From Vibrio fortis (lineage in GTDB: Bacteria; Pseudomonadota; Gammaproteobacteria; Enterobacterales; Vibrionaceae), in contig NZ_AP025487.1 of assembly GCF_024347475.1 (NCBI RefSeq), forward strand, positions 2,852,001-2,916,000: a stretch of 64,000 nucleotides of DNA, given 5' to 3'. A model generated the notes under the pieces. That model ran no database searches and had not been told where the DNA came from. It saw only the letters and a program-made list of their open reading frames with translations. Of the stretch, positions 30,058 to 41,189 are shown piece after piece. Each line of letters opens with the position of its first letter. Position 1 is the first letter of the stretch. A program made the translations under genes and the position numbers.

Positions 30058-30166
30058 TAACTCAATTCCTACGCCAGCATTATCTGGTTCAGGTTTACGG
30101 GTCCCAAGTTGATACTTGATCTCAGCCGCCATTCATAATTTGAATGGTTAGCTCCCCGATGAGTGA
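30058..30166 (-). promoter_or_regulatory. TPP riboswitch (THI element)
   Basis: On the minus strand the conserved TPP aptamer parts occur in order: ACTCA (P1), CGGGGAGC, a P3 arm with CATTC / GAATG, CTGAGA, GGACCC, ACCTGAACCAGATAATGCTGG, CGTAGGA and TTGAGT (P1 closing). No terminator with a T run follows before thiB, so control is probably translational: a CCTCCC downstream of the aptamer could pair with the GGAG of the thiB ribosome site. The aptamer is seen; the control mode is inferred. Confidence 0.9.
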
Positions 30167-30211
30167 GCAGAATTGTAATTGTATTTTAACCAATAAGCTA
30201 CAAAGTTCGCC

Positions 30212-30835
30212 TTAATGGCGCTGATCGTAACCCCATCTTGGCACTAACCCCTGCTCTATGCCCAAGTGGTCAAGAATGCGAGCTACCATGAAATCTATGA
30301 GGTCATCGATCGACTTTGGCTGATGATAAAAGCCAGGAGCAGCAGGCATGATAGTCACGCCCATGGTCGAGAGTTTGTGCATATTCTCTAAGTGCAGAGT
30401 TGAGAATGGCGTCTCTCGAACGACGAGAAGCAGTTGACCGCGCTCTTTCATGACCACGTCTGCAGCGCGTTCAATTAAGTTATCTGACATACCGTGAGCA
30501 ATCGACGCAACACTTCCTGCCGAGCAAGGGCAAACCACCATCTGCTTGGGAGCTGCGGACCCAGAAGCAACAGGAGAGAACCAATCGTCTTTGCCACACA
30601 CTACTAAACGGTCAGGGTCGCAATCTAGATGTTTAACCAACGCTGCTTTAGCAGCATCCGGGCCTGAAGGCAGTTTGAGATCATGTTCGGTCGCAAGCAC
30701 CACTCTAGCCGCCGACGAGATCAACAGGTAAACCTGATAATCAGCGGCGAGCAAGCACTCTAATAAGCGCAAACCATATGGGGCACCGGAAGCGCCAGTG
30801 AATGCGAGGGTAATCGCTTTACTCTGTTTCGTCAT
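30212..30835 (-). CDS. ubiX: Flavin prenyltransferase UbiX
   Basis: 207 aa. [15 protein letters not shown] (about residues 12-26) binds FMN, and the C-terminal part has [15 protein letters not shown] and [19 protein letters not shown]. UbiX makes prenylated FMN, the cofactor of the UbiD decarboxylase in ubiquinone synthesis. It follows mpl on the same strand after 39 bp and is probably co-transcribed with it. Confidence 0.94.
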   Translation of the reverse strand: MTKQSKAITLAFTGASGAPYGLRLLECLLAADYQVYLLISSAARVVLATEHDLKLPSGPDAAKAALVKHLDCDPDRLVVCGKDDWFSPVASGSAAPKQMVVCPCSAGSVASIAHGMSDNLIERAADVVMKERGQLLLVVRETPFSTLHLENMHKLSTMGVTIMPAAPGFYHQPKSIDDLIDFMVARILDHLGIEQGLVPRWGYDQRH

Positions 30836-30874
30836 GATCTCTCGTACTTCTAAAATCGATTGGAACGCGTGTAT

Positions 30875-32233
30875 TTAACCTTTGGCTGCCAATCCATCAA
30901 GCAATTTCTGATGAATGCCGCCAAAACCACCATTGCTCATCACCAAAATTTGATCGCCTGGTTGTGCTTGCTCAACAATGCTCTTCACGAAGGCATCGAG
31001 GTCATCACTGACTACTGCGGGTTGGTGGCAAGCATCTGCGACGTCTTGAACCGACCAATCAATGTTGTCTGGTTGAAACAAGAAGGTGCTGTCGGCTTGC
31101 TTTAACGAATCGGCAAGGGTTTCTTTGTGAACCCCTCGTTTCATCGTAGCAGAGCGAGGCTCTAACACAGCGATAATTTTATTGTTGCCGACCTTATTAC
31201 GTAAACCACCCAAGGTTAGTTCAATTGCCGTTGGATGATGTGCAAAGTCGTCGTACACCGTTACCCCTGCCACTTCCCCTTTAAGCTCTAAACGGCGCTT
31301 AGTATTGATAAATTTCGCCAAAGACTCACACGCCAAGTCCGGAGTCACACCCACGTGTCTTGCGGCCGCGATCGCCATCAAGGCATTATTAACGTTATGG
31401 TCCCCGACTAGCGGCCAATCGACCTGACCAACACATTCACCTTGGAAGAACACATTAAACTTCGAGCCATCTTTGACTAGCTTTTCAGCACGCCAATCCG
31501 CCTCTTCACCAGCAAATTCAGTTTCACTCCAACAGCCGCGAGACAAGACATCTTCCAAAGCCCTATCCTGCTGAGGAGCAAAAATTCGACCATTGCCCGG
31601 AACAGTACGGATCAGGTGGTGGAATTGACGCTTAATCGCCTCAAGATCGTCGAAAATATCCGCATGATCAAACTCGAGATTATTCATAACCAAGGTGCGC
31701 GGATGGTAGTGAACAAACTTAGAACGCTTATCAAAAAAAGCACTGTCGTACTCGTCAGCTTCGACGACAAAAAACATGCTTTCACCCAGTCGCGCTGAGA
31801 TACCAAAGTTACCCAACACCCCGCCAACTAAGAAGCCCGGCGCATAACCACAATCTTCGAGAACCCATGCCAGCATACTGGCAGTCGTGGTTTTTCCGTG
31901 TGTCCCTGAAACAGCAAGAACCCAACGGTCATGCAGCAGGAACTCTTGCAACCACTGCGGACCTGAGGTGTATTTCAGGTTGTTATCCAGTACATATTCA
32001 ACACAAGGATTACCACGGCTCATCGCATTGCCAATCACGACCAAATCAGGTCTTGGCTCTAACTGGCTTGGGTCAAAACCTTCAATAATTTCGATACCTT
32101 GAGACTCTAATAGTGTGCTCATTGGCGGGTACACATTGGCATCACAACCTGTCACTTTGTGACCTAATTGACGGGCTAATACCGCTGCACCACCCATAAA
32201 GGTGCCGCAAATTCCTAAGATATGAATATGCAT
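30875..32233 (-). CDS. mpl: UDP-MurNAc:tripeptide ligase Mpl
   Basis: 452 aa Mur ligase. The N-terminal Rossmann region is HILGICGTFMGGAAVLARQ, the ATP loop is SGTHGKTTTASML (about residues 109-121), and DFAHHPTAIELTLGGLR and EPRSATMKRG follow. Mpl attaches recycled L-Ala-gamma-D-Glu-meso-Dap to UDP-MurNAc in peptidoglycan recycling. Start 32233 matches the family; the longer ORF from 32290 adds 19 non-homologous residues. It is divergent from fbp, as in E. coli. Confidence 0.94.
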   Translation of the reverse strand: MHIHILGICGTFMGGAAVLARQLGHKVTGCDANVYPPMSTLLESQGIEIIEGFDPSQLEPRPDLVVIGNAMSRGNPCVEYVLDNNLKYTSGPQWLQEFLLHDRWVLAVSGTHGKTTTASMLAWVLEDCGYAPGFLVGGVLGNFGISARLGESMFFVVEADEYDSAFFDKRSKFVHYHPRTLVMNNLEFDHADIFDDLEAIKRQFHHLIRTVPGNGRIFAPQQDRALEDVLSRGCWSETEFAGEEADWRAEKLVKDGSKFNVFFQGECVGQVDWPLVGDHNVNNALMAIAAARHVGVTPDLACESLAKFINTKRRLELKGEVAGVTVYDDFAHHPTAIELTLGGLRNKVGNNKIIAVLEPRSATMKRGVHKETLADSLKQADSTFLFQPDNIDWSVQDVADACHQPAVVSDDLDAFVKSIVEQAQPGDQILVMSNGGFGGIHQKLLDGLAAKG

Positions 32234-32493
32234 ATATCGCTTCCAAAAACGGGGCAAAAAGACTGATTTCTTAATCAAGATTATGTGCATTTCTTATCAT
32301 GAATCGCCCAACAAAAGCGAGTCACAATGCAAAACAAATTTAGTCGACATTCTAAGTGAGATCTGTGTCGCTTACTTCATTACCATTAAAAAGATCTAAA
32401 GCTTAGAATTTAAGTAAGCGACTAGATGAATAATGCCCACTTAAGAGGCAACCCAGTAGCGCTTGAATCCCCCAATTATTCAGAGAAGTTTAA

Positions 32494-33519
<1,026 letters not shown>

Positions 33520-33540
33520 AACTTAATTCTCCCTGAAACT

Positions 33541-33577
33541 AAAAAGCCAGTACTCACGTACTGGCTTTATTGTTTTT
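33541..33577 (+). terminator. Terminator of fbp
   Basis: Stem AAAGCCAGTAC / GTACTGGCTTT with a 4-nt loop, followed by ATTGTTTTT. Confidence 0.88.
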
Positions 33578-33592
33578 AGAGTTTCGAAAGGT

Positions 33593-33943
33593 CTAGCGAA
33601 GATCAAACTTCGACTGCGCACCACCTTCAAACTTAATACGGAACCACTTGTCTATATCATCACAGATACCGTGGTATTGCTCACCTTTACGACCTAATGA
33701 TCTTGGATTCTGAGAGCAATACTCAATTCGTCCCGCCTCGTATCCTTTGTCATAAGCCGCATAAAGTTCAGAATCAACAGGTGATGCAGCTGACTTAGAC
33801 AGTGTCGCTTCATCTTTTTTCGTGTAACCCTTCATCGCAGTTTGTTCACCAAACAACTGCCAATCATCAACATTCGATGTAGATGGTGGGGATTGAGCAC
33901 AACCGAAAAGCACTAAAGAAAACACCAATACTAGATATTTCAT
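33593..33943 (-). CDS. DUF2799-like lipoprotein
   Basis: 116 aa with a lipoprotein signal peptide; the lipobox is LFGC with Cys at residue 15. The mature part has DDWQLFGEQTAMKGYTKK and AYDKGYEAGRIEYCSQNP, the pattern of DUF2799 proteins (a Trp/Gly start then a Gly/Cys repeat). Function is unknown. The residue after Cys is Ala, so the Lol rules would send it to the outer membrane. GGAGG precedes the ATG. It is monocistronic or at the end of the tam cluster. Confidence 0.75.
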   Translation of the reverse strand: MKYLVLVFSLVLFGCAQSPPSTSNVDDWQLFGEQTAMKGYTKKDEATLSKSAASPVDSELYAAYDKGYEAGRIEYCSQNPRSLGRKGEQYHGICDDIDKWFRIKFEGGAQSKFDLR

Positions 33944-34022
33944 AATTTCCTCCTACTAGAAAGACTCACTGAGACTCTAACTACTACGTCGGAACTTTAC
34001 TCCTGGCTCATACTTCAAACAC

Positions 34023-34373
34023 TTATTTTCGTTTACACCAGTCACCAGAAAGAATCTCTCGTTGCTCAGATAAATCAAACTGATACAAATAAACCCACGC
34101 TAATCCAAATATAGTCTCAATTTGTTCACGACGGTACTCAATAGGTACATCTTCGAGCCGATCGAGCGAAGCCAAAACATCGTCGTTGACTATATAGACC
34201 TCCCCAACCACTTTTTTCTTTCCGAAAATCATGCCTGGGTAGCGGCCTAAATCGTACAGTGCAAATTGAGCTGGGGTTACCCAATCGCCCAACTTCTTGC
34301 TCTGCTTTAGAAAGTGATGGTTATGCTGCCCTTTTCTAAGCGTCCCATAGACAAATACAAGGTGCGACATCAT
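34023..34373 (-). CDS. ytfP: Gamma-glutamylcyclotransferase-family protein YtfP
   Basis: 116 aa. It has the GGCT/AIG2-like motif VFVYGTLRKGQHNHHF at the N-terminus and GRYPGMIFGKKKVVGEVY in the middle; RLEDVPIEYRREQ holds the likely catalytic Glu. Substrate is unknown for bacterial YtfP. The second Met (34370) is an equally good start. It follows tamB by 21 bp on the same strand, as in E. coli ytfMNP. Confidence 0.85.
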   Translation of the reverse strand: MMSHLVFVYGTLRKGQHNHHFLKQSKKLGDWVTPAQFALYDLGRYPGMIFGKKKVVGEVYIVNDDVLASLDRLEDVPIEYRREQIETIFGLAWVYLYQFDLSEQREILSGDWCKRK

Positions 34374-34394
34374 CTAGCCCAACTCATTTATCGA

Positions 34395-37300
34395 TTACTC
34401 AAACTCGAACTGATAGAGCAGGTCTACCGCACTATCTACGCCAGACACCGCTTCTACATATAGGTCTTGCATCAAACGGTAACGCACAGTGAACTCGCCC
34501 AAAGAGTCGAAGATACCAACACCGTATTTCACTTGTAAGCCAGGTAAGATATAACCACTCACTGTCACTTGTGAGTCTTCACCAGAACCCGCGGTATCAA
34601 GCTGAAGATCTTGGACACCGAAGGCCTCACCAATCTCTCCCACCACCTTACCGCTCTTAGCTAAGCTTAAGCCAATCAAGGTTGTTGTCATCGAGCCACT
34701 ACCCGCTTCACCATCGATATCTTGTCCACGAAGCAGGTACGAAAGCGCATTAGCTTGTGGCATCGAAGGTTCCGAGTAGATATCAATTGTTGGTTCCGTC
34801 GCTGGTCCTGTCACCCTAACACCCGCGGTCACATCATCTTGGGTATTGTCAGGGTTTCGAATTGCGTTGATTGCGACATAAGGCTGATCAGGTGGACCAT
34901 TCATCAAGATCTTACCTTCTTCAATGATCAAATCCTGCCCAAAGGATTGGTACGTACCATCAACGATATTAACCTCCCCCGTAATGAATGGGCCTTGATC
35001 TTTTTGAGCCACATTCAATTTACCGACTAGGTCACCTTCAAGGCCGAACGCCGACAGTTTAAAGTCATCACCAATCGAAATATTGATATTCGTTTCGACA
35101 TTAAATGGAACTTTAGTTTCGCCCTCTGGTTGCAAGTCTTTATTGAGAATCACTTGATCCGAAGATATGCCAACAGCACTTGGTGGCAGCTCTTCAACCA
35201 CTATCCGTCCCCAAGGCAGTGCAATATCACCCGTGATACGAGCAAGCTTTGGAGAGACATCAATCGTCATGTCAGGTACAACTTTCACTTTGACCATTGG
35301 CGGGACATCGACCATCAGGTCATCTGCAAATACTCGCACCTGAGTACTCCACGCCTCAAGATCTTGCCATTGCCCGGTACCTTCAACATCTAGTTGCCCA
35401 TCAGGGGTAACGATGTCTGCGTCCAGTTTTGCACTATAGCCATCAAAATCGAGTCCGATACGCCCATCTTTAATATCAACAGGCGTAATGTCGCCCTTCA
35501 TTTGCATGTCATCTACCGCAAATGAGCCAAAGACTTGAGGGTGCATCAGAGAACCTTGTACCTTAAGGTCACTCGACAAGTTTGCTTGTAATAAGCTGTA
35601 TTCACCTAATAGCGGCGCAAGGAAATCAAGGTGGAAAGTGCTGAGCTTGAGCGCAGCTTCTACTTGCTTATCTTCAACCACAACATCAGGCAATACCAGT
35701 GAGCCGGTTAGGTCTCCATTATCGGTCACATCAAGTAGCCAATCTGCCTCAAGTCGATTGTCCTTCAACTCGGCATTAACGGTTATGCTCTCCCAGCCTA
35801 ATGTGATGGACTCTCCTGCATCTTGAATCACTTGACCTTTTGGCAGCTCTACTTGAGCGTTCACTTGAGGTGCGAGCTTCTCATCCCACTTCGCTTCAGC
35901 TTGAACATTTATTGAACCTGTTAGTTGAGTGGCCTTAGGGATGAACTGTTTTACCTGCTCAAAGTCGAAATCAGTGATCGCAAGTTTAGCTGCACCAGAT
36001 TTACCCGCTCTAATATCTTCCGTTAAACAGACACTTGAACCAGCCTGTAACCAACAGTGCGCGGCAACGTCGGCAAATTGCTTATCAATATCCGCTGTGA
36101 TAGCAACTGGCTTCTCAAGTCGCCATGGCCCCTGCTCTGTTGTGATCGTCACGCGTTCAAGTGCACCTTTCCAGATCATTGATGGCTTCTGAACCAATTC
36201 ACCAGAGATAGCCAGACTGGTTGAGACAATGTCGGACACCACATCTAGAGTGAGCTTATGGTTCTTCTCACCGCCATCAACTCTGAGCTCAACACTCTCT
36301 ACTTTCTGTTCTTGATAGCTGATGCCATTAGCATTGAGCACAATGTCAGCTTGAGGAGCCGGTAATGGTGTCACAGAGCCGTTTAAAGCTAAGCTGTCGA
36401 GTGTTGCCTCGTCTTTCCATTTAACGCTATTGATGTTCAGACCCAAATCGACATTTGGCTCTTTCATTGGACCCGATAGAACGATATCGCCAATCAAGGT
36501 ACCTCTTAAATCAGGGACACTTTTCACCAACTCAGGGAAATCAATGGATACATTCATATCCCATTGCTTATCAAGCTTACCCACTACGTTGATAGCATTG
36601 ATACCATGCGATAAACGTAATCCAGATGTCTGAACGCTTGGTTCTCCAGAGGCTGTTTTATCAGATGCGGAAAGCTGACCTTGAATATTGAGGGGGTACT
36701 CTCTCAAGATGCCATCGATATCTAAAGTTGGTAGCTCCACCTGCCAGCCACCAGCCTCAGTTAAACTGCCTGATGTTTTTAGGTTACCACTGATGTCCCC
36801 TTCGGCTTCTGGCCATTGCAACCCAGGCTGAATATGTTGTAAGCCAATGTCCGCTTGCCAGTTCACAAGGTCTTTCCAATTGGCTTTCACAGCACCAGTG
36901 ACATGCCCACCCAATGTTGCGATATCAAGGCTCTGCAAGTCGATGTGCTCTGTGCTACCCGCACCTTCAACATTAAGACCAATATCCGGGATATCTTTCC
37001 CCTTAGCGTCCGCATCCAGATTTAATTGGAAACCTTCCAAAGAGCCATTGGCTTTTAGTTGTTTGATAGCAACCTGATAATCACTACTCCCTTTCAAAGG
37101 CCATTGCGCTTGCCCATCCGTCAGTTTAAGGTCAAACGGCAAGGTAGGTTCTAGAGGTTTAAGTTCGCCAGAGAGCTTTGCTTCAATCAAATCCGATAAG
37201 GTAGCATCCAGCGTCAACTCTTCCACGCTGCCGTTTGCTGATAGTTGTAGCTTTTGCCCAGCAACATCGGTCTCTTTAACCAATGCACTGAGGTCAAGTT

Positions 37301-38150
37301 CAAGAGGATAGCCGCCCTTTAGAGCCACTTTTGCTGCTAGGTTTGCTGTGGCTTGTGGCATGTCCAGCTCAAGTGTTTGCACATCCACATCATGTCCACC
37401 GACTTTCGCTTCTAGCCCTAGGTGATGAACGACAATGGGTGTCTCTTGCTCAAGCGTAAAGCGATTCAAATCAAAGCGTTCTAAAGCGATGGTCAATGGA
37501 ATCCAAGCTTCTGGTAAAACTATTGCTTCGGCTTCTTTAGTTGCTTCAGGTTTTGCATCCTCTTCAACGGAAGGCTCTGCTTCCGCAAGCTTAACCGTTA
37601 GATCATCGAACAAGGTCGGAGAGATGGTTAACACGTCCCCTTTCATATTCATCGCCGTAGAAAAACGCTGCCAATCGACCTTATTTCCCAAGATATCGAG
37701 GGAGATATCCTCAAAATTGATTCGATTCAATGTAATAGGTAACGGCGTCGAGATAGAAGTCAGTGGTGCTGTTGGTTCTGGCTCTTCTTCTGCTGGGGGT
37801 GGCAGTTCAGTAAAGGCGAAATCGAGCCCTTTTAGCGTCAGTTCATCTACGCATACCTGAGGGTCGAGTAAACATCTTGGATTGATCGCCAGCTCAACCT
37901 TTTCGAGCTGAGTATTGATATGTAGGCTGTCATCGACAAATTGGACATTATGAAGGCTAAAACGAGGGAAAAGCGCCCCTTTGGTGCTCTCAACCTTTAG
38001 TTGTGGTAACGCTTTTTCGGCTCCCCAAAGCACAGCATTTAAGCCTGGATTGGTAAACAGAGCGAGGCCAACTAAGGTCAAGACAAGAAGCAAAATAGAG
38101 ACGATAGAGATCGAAGTCCATTTGAAAATTTTGCCGATCACTTTAATCAT
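34395..38150 (-). CDS. tamB: TamB, AsmA-like inner-membrane lipid-transport protein
   Basis: 1251 aa with an N-terminal anchor (SISIVSILLLVLTLVGLALF region, about residues 10-32), a very long periplasmic beta-taco body and the C-terminal DUF490 domain (last 350 residues, with VDGTYQSFGQDLIIEEGKILMN and ANALSYLLRGQDID). TamB and TamA span the envelope and contribute to phospholipid transport to the outer membrane and assembly of some outer-membrane proteins. The start overlaps the tamA stop by 4 bp. Confidence 0.94.
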   Translation of the reverse strand: MIKVIGKIFKWTSISIVSILLLVLTLVGLALFTNPGLNAVLWGAEKALPQLKVESTKGALFPRFSLHNVQFVDDSLHINTQLEKVELAINPRCLLDPQVCVDELTLKGLDFAFTELPPPAEEEPEPTAPLTSISTPLPITLNRINFEDISLDILGNKVDWQRFSTAMNMKGDVLTISPTLFDDLTVKLAEAEPSVEEDAKPEATKEAEAIVLPEAWIPLTIALERFDLNRFTLEQETPIVVHHLGLEAKVGGHDVDVQTLELDMPQATANLAAKVALKGGYPLELDLSALVKETDVAGQKLQLSANGSVEELTLDATLSDLIEAKLSGELKPLEPTLPFDLKLTDGQAQWPLKGSSDYQVAIKQLKANGSLEGFQLNLDADAKGKDIPDIGLNVEGAGSTEHIDLQSLDIATLGGHVTGAVKANWKDLVNWQADIGLQHIQPGLQWPEAEGDISGNLKTSGSLTEAGGWQVELPTLDIDGILREYPLNIQGQLSASDKTASGEPSVQTSGLRLSHGINAINVVGKLDKQWDMNVSIDFPELVKSVPDLRGTLIGDIVLSGPMKEPNVDLGLNINSVKWKDEATLDSLALNGSVTPLPAPQADIVLNANGISYQEQKVESVELRVDGGEKNHKLTLDVVSDIVSTSLAISGELVQKPSMIWKGALERVTITTEQGPWRLEKPVAITADIDKQFADVAAHCWLQAGSSVCLTEDIRAGKSGAAKLAITDFDFEQVKQFIPKATQLTGSINVQAEAKWDEKLAPQVNAQVELPKGQVIQDAGESITLGWESITVNAELKDNRLEADWLLDVTDNGDLTGSLVLPDVVVEDKQVEAALKLSTFHLDFLAPLLGEYSLLQANLSSDLKVQGSLMHPQVFGSFAVDDMQMKGDITPVDIKDGRIGLDFDGYSAKLDADIVTPDGQLDVEGTGQWQDLEAWSTQVRVFADDLMVDVPPMVKVKVVPDMTIDVSPKLARITGDIALPWGRIVVEELPPSAVGISSDQVILNKDLQPEGETKVPFNVETNINISIGDDFKLSAFGLEGDLVGKLNVAQKDQGPFITGEVNIVDGTYQSFGQDLIIEEGKILMNGPPDQPYVAINAIRNPDNTQDDVTAGVRVTGPATEPTIDIYSEPSMPQANALSYLLRGQDIDGEAGSGSMTTTLIGLSLAKSGKVVGEIGEAFGVQDLQLDTAGSGEDSQVTVSGYILPGLQVKYGVGIFDSLGEFTVRYRLMQDLYVEAVSGVDSAVDLLYQFEFE

Positions 38151-39859
38151 AACTCAGGTCCTAAAGTGAAGTGGATTTGGAATTCATCACCTGGGTCTGC
38201 ATCTAGACCCCATGCGAAGTCTAGGCTAACCGGCCCCACTGGAGATGCCCAACGAATACCGACACCAGTACCTGATTTTAAATCAGGTGTATCATTGAAG
38301 GCATCACCAACATCATAGAACATAGCCCCCCACCAGTTGCCATAGAGACGATACTGATACTCAAAGCTTGCTGTGGTCATAAACTTTGCACCCGTTAGTG
38401 CATTACTCTCATCTCGGGGGGAGATAGACTCATACCCATAACCACGAATACTATTGTCACCACCCACGAAGAATCGCAGAGATGGCGATAGCTTTTCAAA
38501 TTCATCCGCAAAGTTAGCGCCATATTCCAAGCGCGTCAGGCCGCGATGATTCTCACCAAGGCTACGAATCCAAGCTGTACTGCCCTGAAAACGAATCACC
38601 TTAGTCTCAGACAGTAGTGAATCATCACCTGCTTCCAACATAATAGTTTGCTTGTCACCCCACATCGGCATCGCCCCACCACGAGTTCGTGTGCGAGAGA
38701 AAGAGACACCCGGCAAAACAAACTGAGCGACATCATCTTGAAGACCCTGCTCATAGTTCTCTAATAGGTAACGAACAAACACCGTGCGTTGCCAACCATT
38801 GTCCAAACGCCAATAGCGCTCAAGTTTCAGGTTTGACTCCAAGCTCTTAGTATCTCGGTTATCGACATTTTTCATACCGTAAGTGACTTGGTAGTAGTCG
38901 TTAAGCACATCATCAAGCGGTATTTTATAACTCGCCGTAATGGTCTGTTCTGGTTTTGAGATTGAGAGACTGCTATTGAAGCTGTGGCCGCTGCTATTTA
39001 CCCACGGTTTTTTCCATTTCAGGCTACCTTTAACCCCTAAATCAGTAGAAACACCAATACCCGTTTCAATCTGATTTCGAGCTTGAGGCGCTAAACTCAC
39101 CTTCATTGGAATCTCGCGGCCGCTGCCTAATTGACCAAGGTCGGGTTCAACGAACACAGAAGAGAACCAATCAGTGTTAGAGAGGTTTTGGTTATATTCC
39201 CCCACTTTAGCGATTTCGTAAGGCTGACCTTGCTCAAAAGGCTTCAATGACTGCACTTTATCGTCTTCAATCTGGCTGCCTGTCACGGTCGTTTCACCAA
39301 AGTGATAGCGAATCCCACTGTCGTAATGCAATCGAACATAAGCGCGATTCAGTTCGGGAGCGACCTCTAAGCGACTCAATTCGTAATTGCCATCAAAGTA
39401 GCCTTTGGCTAAACCCAGATTACGCATTGATGACTTTAACGAGTCGTAATGGCTGTGGTTAAGAACTTTTCCCTTCTCTAGGTTGCTCTTTTCTACTAAC
39501 GCTAAGAAGTCAGGATCGTTTTCCGCTTCACCAGAAATAACAATATCAGAGGTGTAGATGATAACAGGCTCACCAGGCTTAACGTTGACCAAGAGTTCAG
39601 TGTTGTCTTCAGAGGGCGTGAAGGTAATTTTAGGGTGGTAATAGCCGAGCGCGTTAACCGCTTCTTTGATCATCGATTCTAGACGGGATTGAAAACGTAA
39701 AGATACAGAATACTCCTCTTCTGGAATGGCGCTTAGGTAAGCATCTACATTATCTTCAAGCGCACCATCTAGCCCCTCAATCTCAAGAGAGACATCGGCA
39801 AAGGCAAGGCTTGATGACAGCAAAGTGCCAATCAGAACTGGTAAAGTTTTTCTTATCAT
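38147..39859 (-). CDS. tamA: TamA, Omp85-family outer-membrane protein
   Basis: 570 aa. Signal peptide MIRKTLPVLIGTLLSSSLAFA, then three POTRA domains (about 22-260) and a 16-strand barrel. The Omp85 barrel marks are visible: VGGDNSIRGYGYESISP (lid-lock VRGY/F loop type) and a final strand ending DEFQIHFTLGPEL. It is the outer-membrane partner of TamB and coupled to it by a 4-bp overlap. Confidence 0.94.
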   Translation of the reverse strand: MIRKTLPVLIGTLLSSSLAFADVSLEIEGLDGALEDNVDAYLSAIPEEEYSVSLRFQSRLESMIKEAVNALGYYHPKITFTPSEDNTELLVNVKPGEPVIIYTSDIVISGEAENDPDFLALVEKSNLEKGKVLNHSHYDSLKSSMRNLGLAKGYFDGNYELSRLEVAPELNRAYVRLHYDSGIRYHFGETTVTGSQIEDDKVQSLKPFEQGQPYEIAKVGEYNQNLSNTDWFSSVFVEPDLGQLGSGREIPMKVSLAPQARNQIETGIGVSTDLGVKGSLKWKKPWVNSSGHSFNSSLSISKPEQTITASYKIPLDDVLNDYYQVTYGMKNVDNRDTKSLESNLKLERYWRLDNGWQRTVFVRYLLENYEQGLQDDVAQFVLPGVSFSRTRTRGGAMPMWGDKQTIMLEAGDDSLLSETKVIRFQGSTAWIRSLGENHRGLTRLEYGANFADEFEKLSPSLRFFVGGDNSIRGYGYESISPRDESNALTGAKFMTTASFEYQYRLYGNWWGAMFYDVGDAFNDTPDLKSGTGVGIRWASPVGPVSLDFAWGLDADPGDEFQIHFTLGPEL

Positions 39860-40027
39860 GTTTAATTGGTGAAAGTTATCAATACGTTAAGAATCAAAGG
39901 GAAATCATACCGCTAATTCAATGTCGCGTCTGTAATAATTCAAGCAATAAAACGGTCTAATTTAAAGAGTTAGTCGTATATTTAAAGACGTTTAAAGCGT
40001 AATGATACCTCTAAAAGGAACACAGAC

Positions 40028-40657
40028 ATGCTTAACAAACAACAAATGGTTTCTGAAGCAACGGCTTTGCCAGGGAACCTTCACCCCATCACAGTATCTG
40101 AACCACATTTCGTCAACCAAAGTGATCTGTCTGCTCCACCAGCCGCTGGACAACAAGAAATATTACTTGGCCTTGGGTGTTTTTGGGGGGCTGAGCGCTT
40201 GTTCTGGCAGCTTGAGGGGGTCGTTTCAACCTCTGTCGGTTATGCTGGTGGCTTCACTAAAAACCCGACATACCAACAGGTTTGTACTGGTGAAACAGGT
40301 CATACAGAAGTAGTACGCGTGATATTCGACCCGAGTATCTTACCTCTTGAAACACTGCTCAAAACGTTTTGGGAACGTCATGACCCAACTCAAGGTATGC
40401 GCCAAGGGAATGATTTAGGAACACAATATCGCTCTGCAATCTACACCTTTAGTGAGCAACAACAATCAATTGCTGAATCCTCGAAACAGAGTTACCAAAA
40501 AGCAATGCAAGCTGCGCGAGGATCAGAGATCACCACTGAGATACAACCAGCCGGTGAGTACTTTTATGCAGAAGATTATCATCAACAATATTTAGCTAAG
40601 AACCCAAACGGCTATTGTGGACTAGGCGGAACAGGAGTTTGTTTCCCACCTCAGTAA
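40028..40657 (+). CDS. msrA: Peptide methionine sulfoxide reductase MsrA
   Basis: 209 aa. [12 protein letters not shown] carries the catalytic Cys (residue 51); the resolving cysteines are in the C-terminal [14 protein letters not shown]. It reduces methionine-S-sulfoxide in proteins. AAAAGGAAC precedes the ATG at 40028. It is divergent from tamA, as in E. coli (msrA / ytfM), and convergent with ytfK. Confidence 0.95.
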   Translation: MLNKQQMVSEATALPGNLHPITVSEPHFVNQSDLSAPPAAGQQEILLGLGCFWGAERLFWQLEGVVSTSVGYAGGFTKNPTYQQVCTGETGHTEVVRVIFDPSILPLETLLKTFWERHDPTQGMRQGNDLGTQYRSAIYTFSEQQQSIAESSKQSYQKAMQAARGSEITTEIQPAGEYFYAEDYHQQYLAKNPNGYCGLGGTGVCFPPQ

Positions 40658-40681
40658 CACGAGTCACTCATCGACAGAAAC

Positions 40682-40712
40682 AAAAAAGGGCTTTGATATC
40701 TCAAGCCCTTTC
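40682..40712. terminator. Bidirectional terminator between msrA and ytfK
   Basis: Stem AAAGGGCTT / AAGCCCTTT, 9-nt loop, with A run upstream and T-rich sequence downstream. Confidence 0.85.
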
Positions 40713-40736
40713 ATTCCAGCTATATCAGTCAAGCAA

Positions 40737-40937
40737 TTACATCGACATACAAGCGATGGTGCCATTCACTTCTTTAAATACATTTAGCTTTTTTTGATCC
40801 GTTACTTCAGGAAGAAGAACTTTACCTTGGTCGAATCTAAATTCACCGATACCTTCGATGCTGAATTGACCTTTGAATAGGACTTTAACGAAACGCGCCA
40901 CTTGACGAGGGCGGTAAGTAGAAAATTCACGTAGCAT
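40737..40937 (-). CDS. ytfK: DUF1107 protein YtfK
   Basis: 66 aa. STYRPRQVARFVKVLFKGQF and IGEFRFDQGKVLLPEV align along the length with E. coli YtfK (YNPLQVAKYVK.., FEFDKGKILIP..). YtfK binds SpoT and promotes (p)ppGpp accumulation under phosphate or fatty-acid starvation in E. coli. Start 40937 is chosen since GAGG lies 6 nt upstream; the ORF from 41015 would add 26 unrelated residues. It is divergent from ytfJ. Confidence 0.85.
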   Translation of the reverse strand: MLREFSTYRPRQVARFVKVLFKGQFSIEGIGEFRFDQGKVLLPEVTDQKKLNVFKEVNGTIACMSM

Positions 40938-41189
40938 AAACAACCTCAATTCCTTTTGAGTACAACAGTTTGTGATCAGCTCTTCACTTTTGAGCAAAGC
41001 ACAAATAACAGCCATATCCGTTGGCTGATAGCAAGAAAACCTGCCGATTCCCCTGATATAGTTGCATTATACCCTTTAGTAACAACTCCGCAACACCTTT
41101 CGACAACGTACGATAAAAAAGTAAGCAAGGCATTTTGTTTATTTCATATTATACTTCGAGGGCAAACCAACAAGCGGAACAAAAATATA

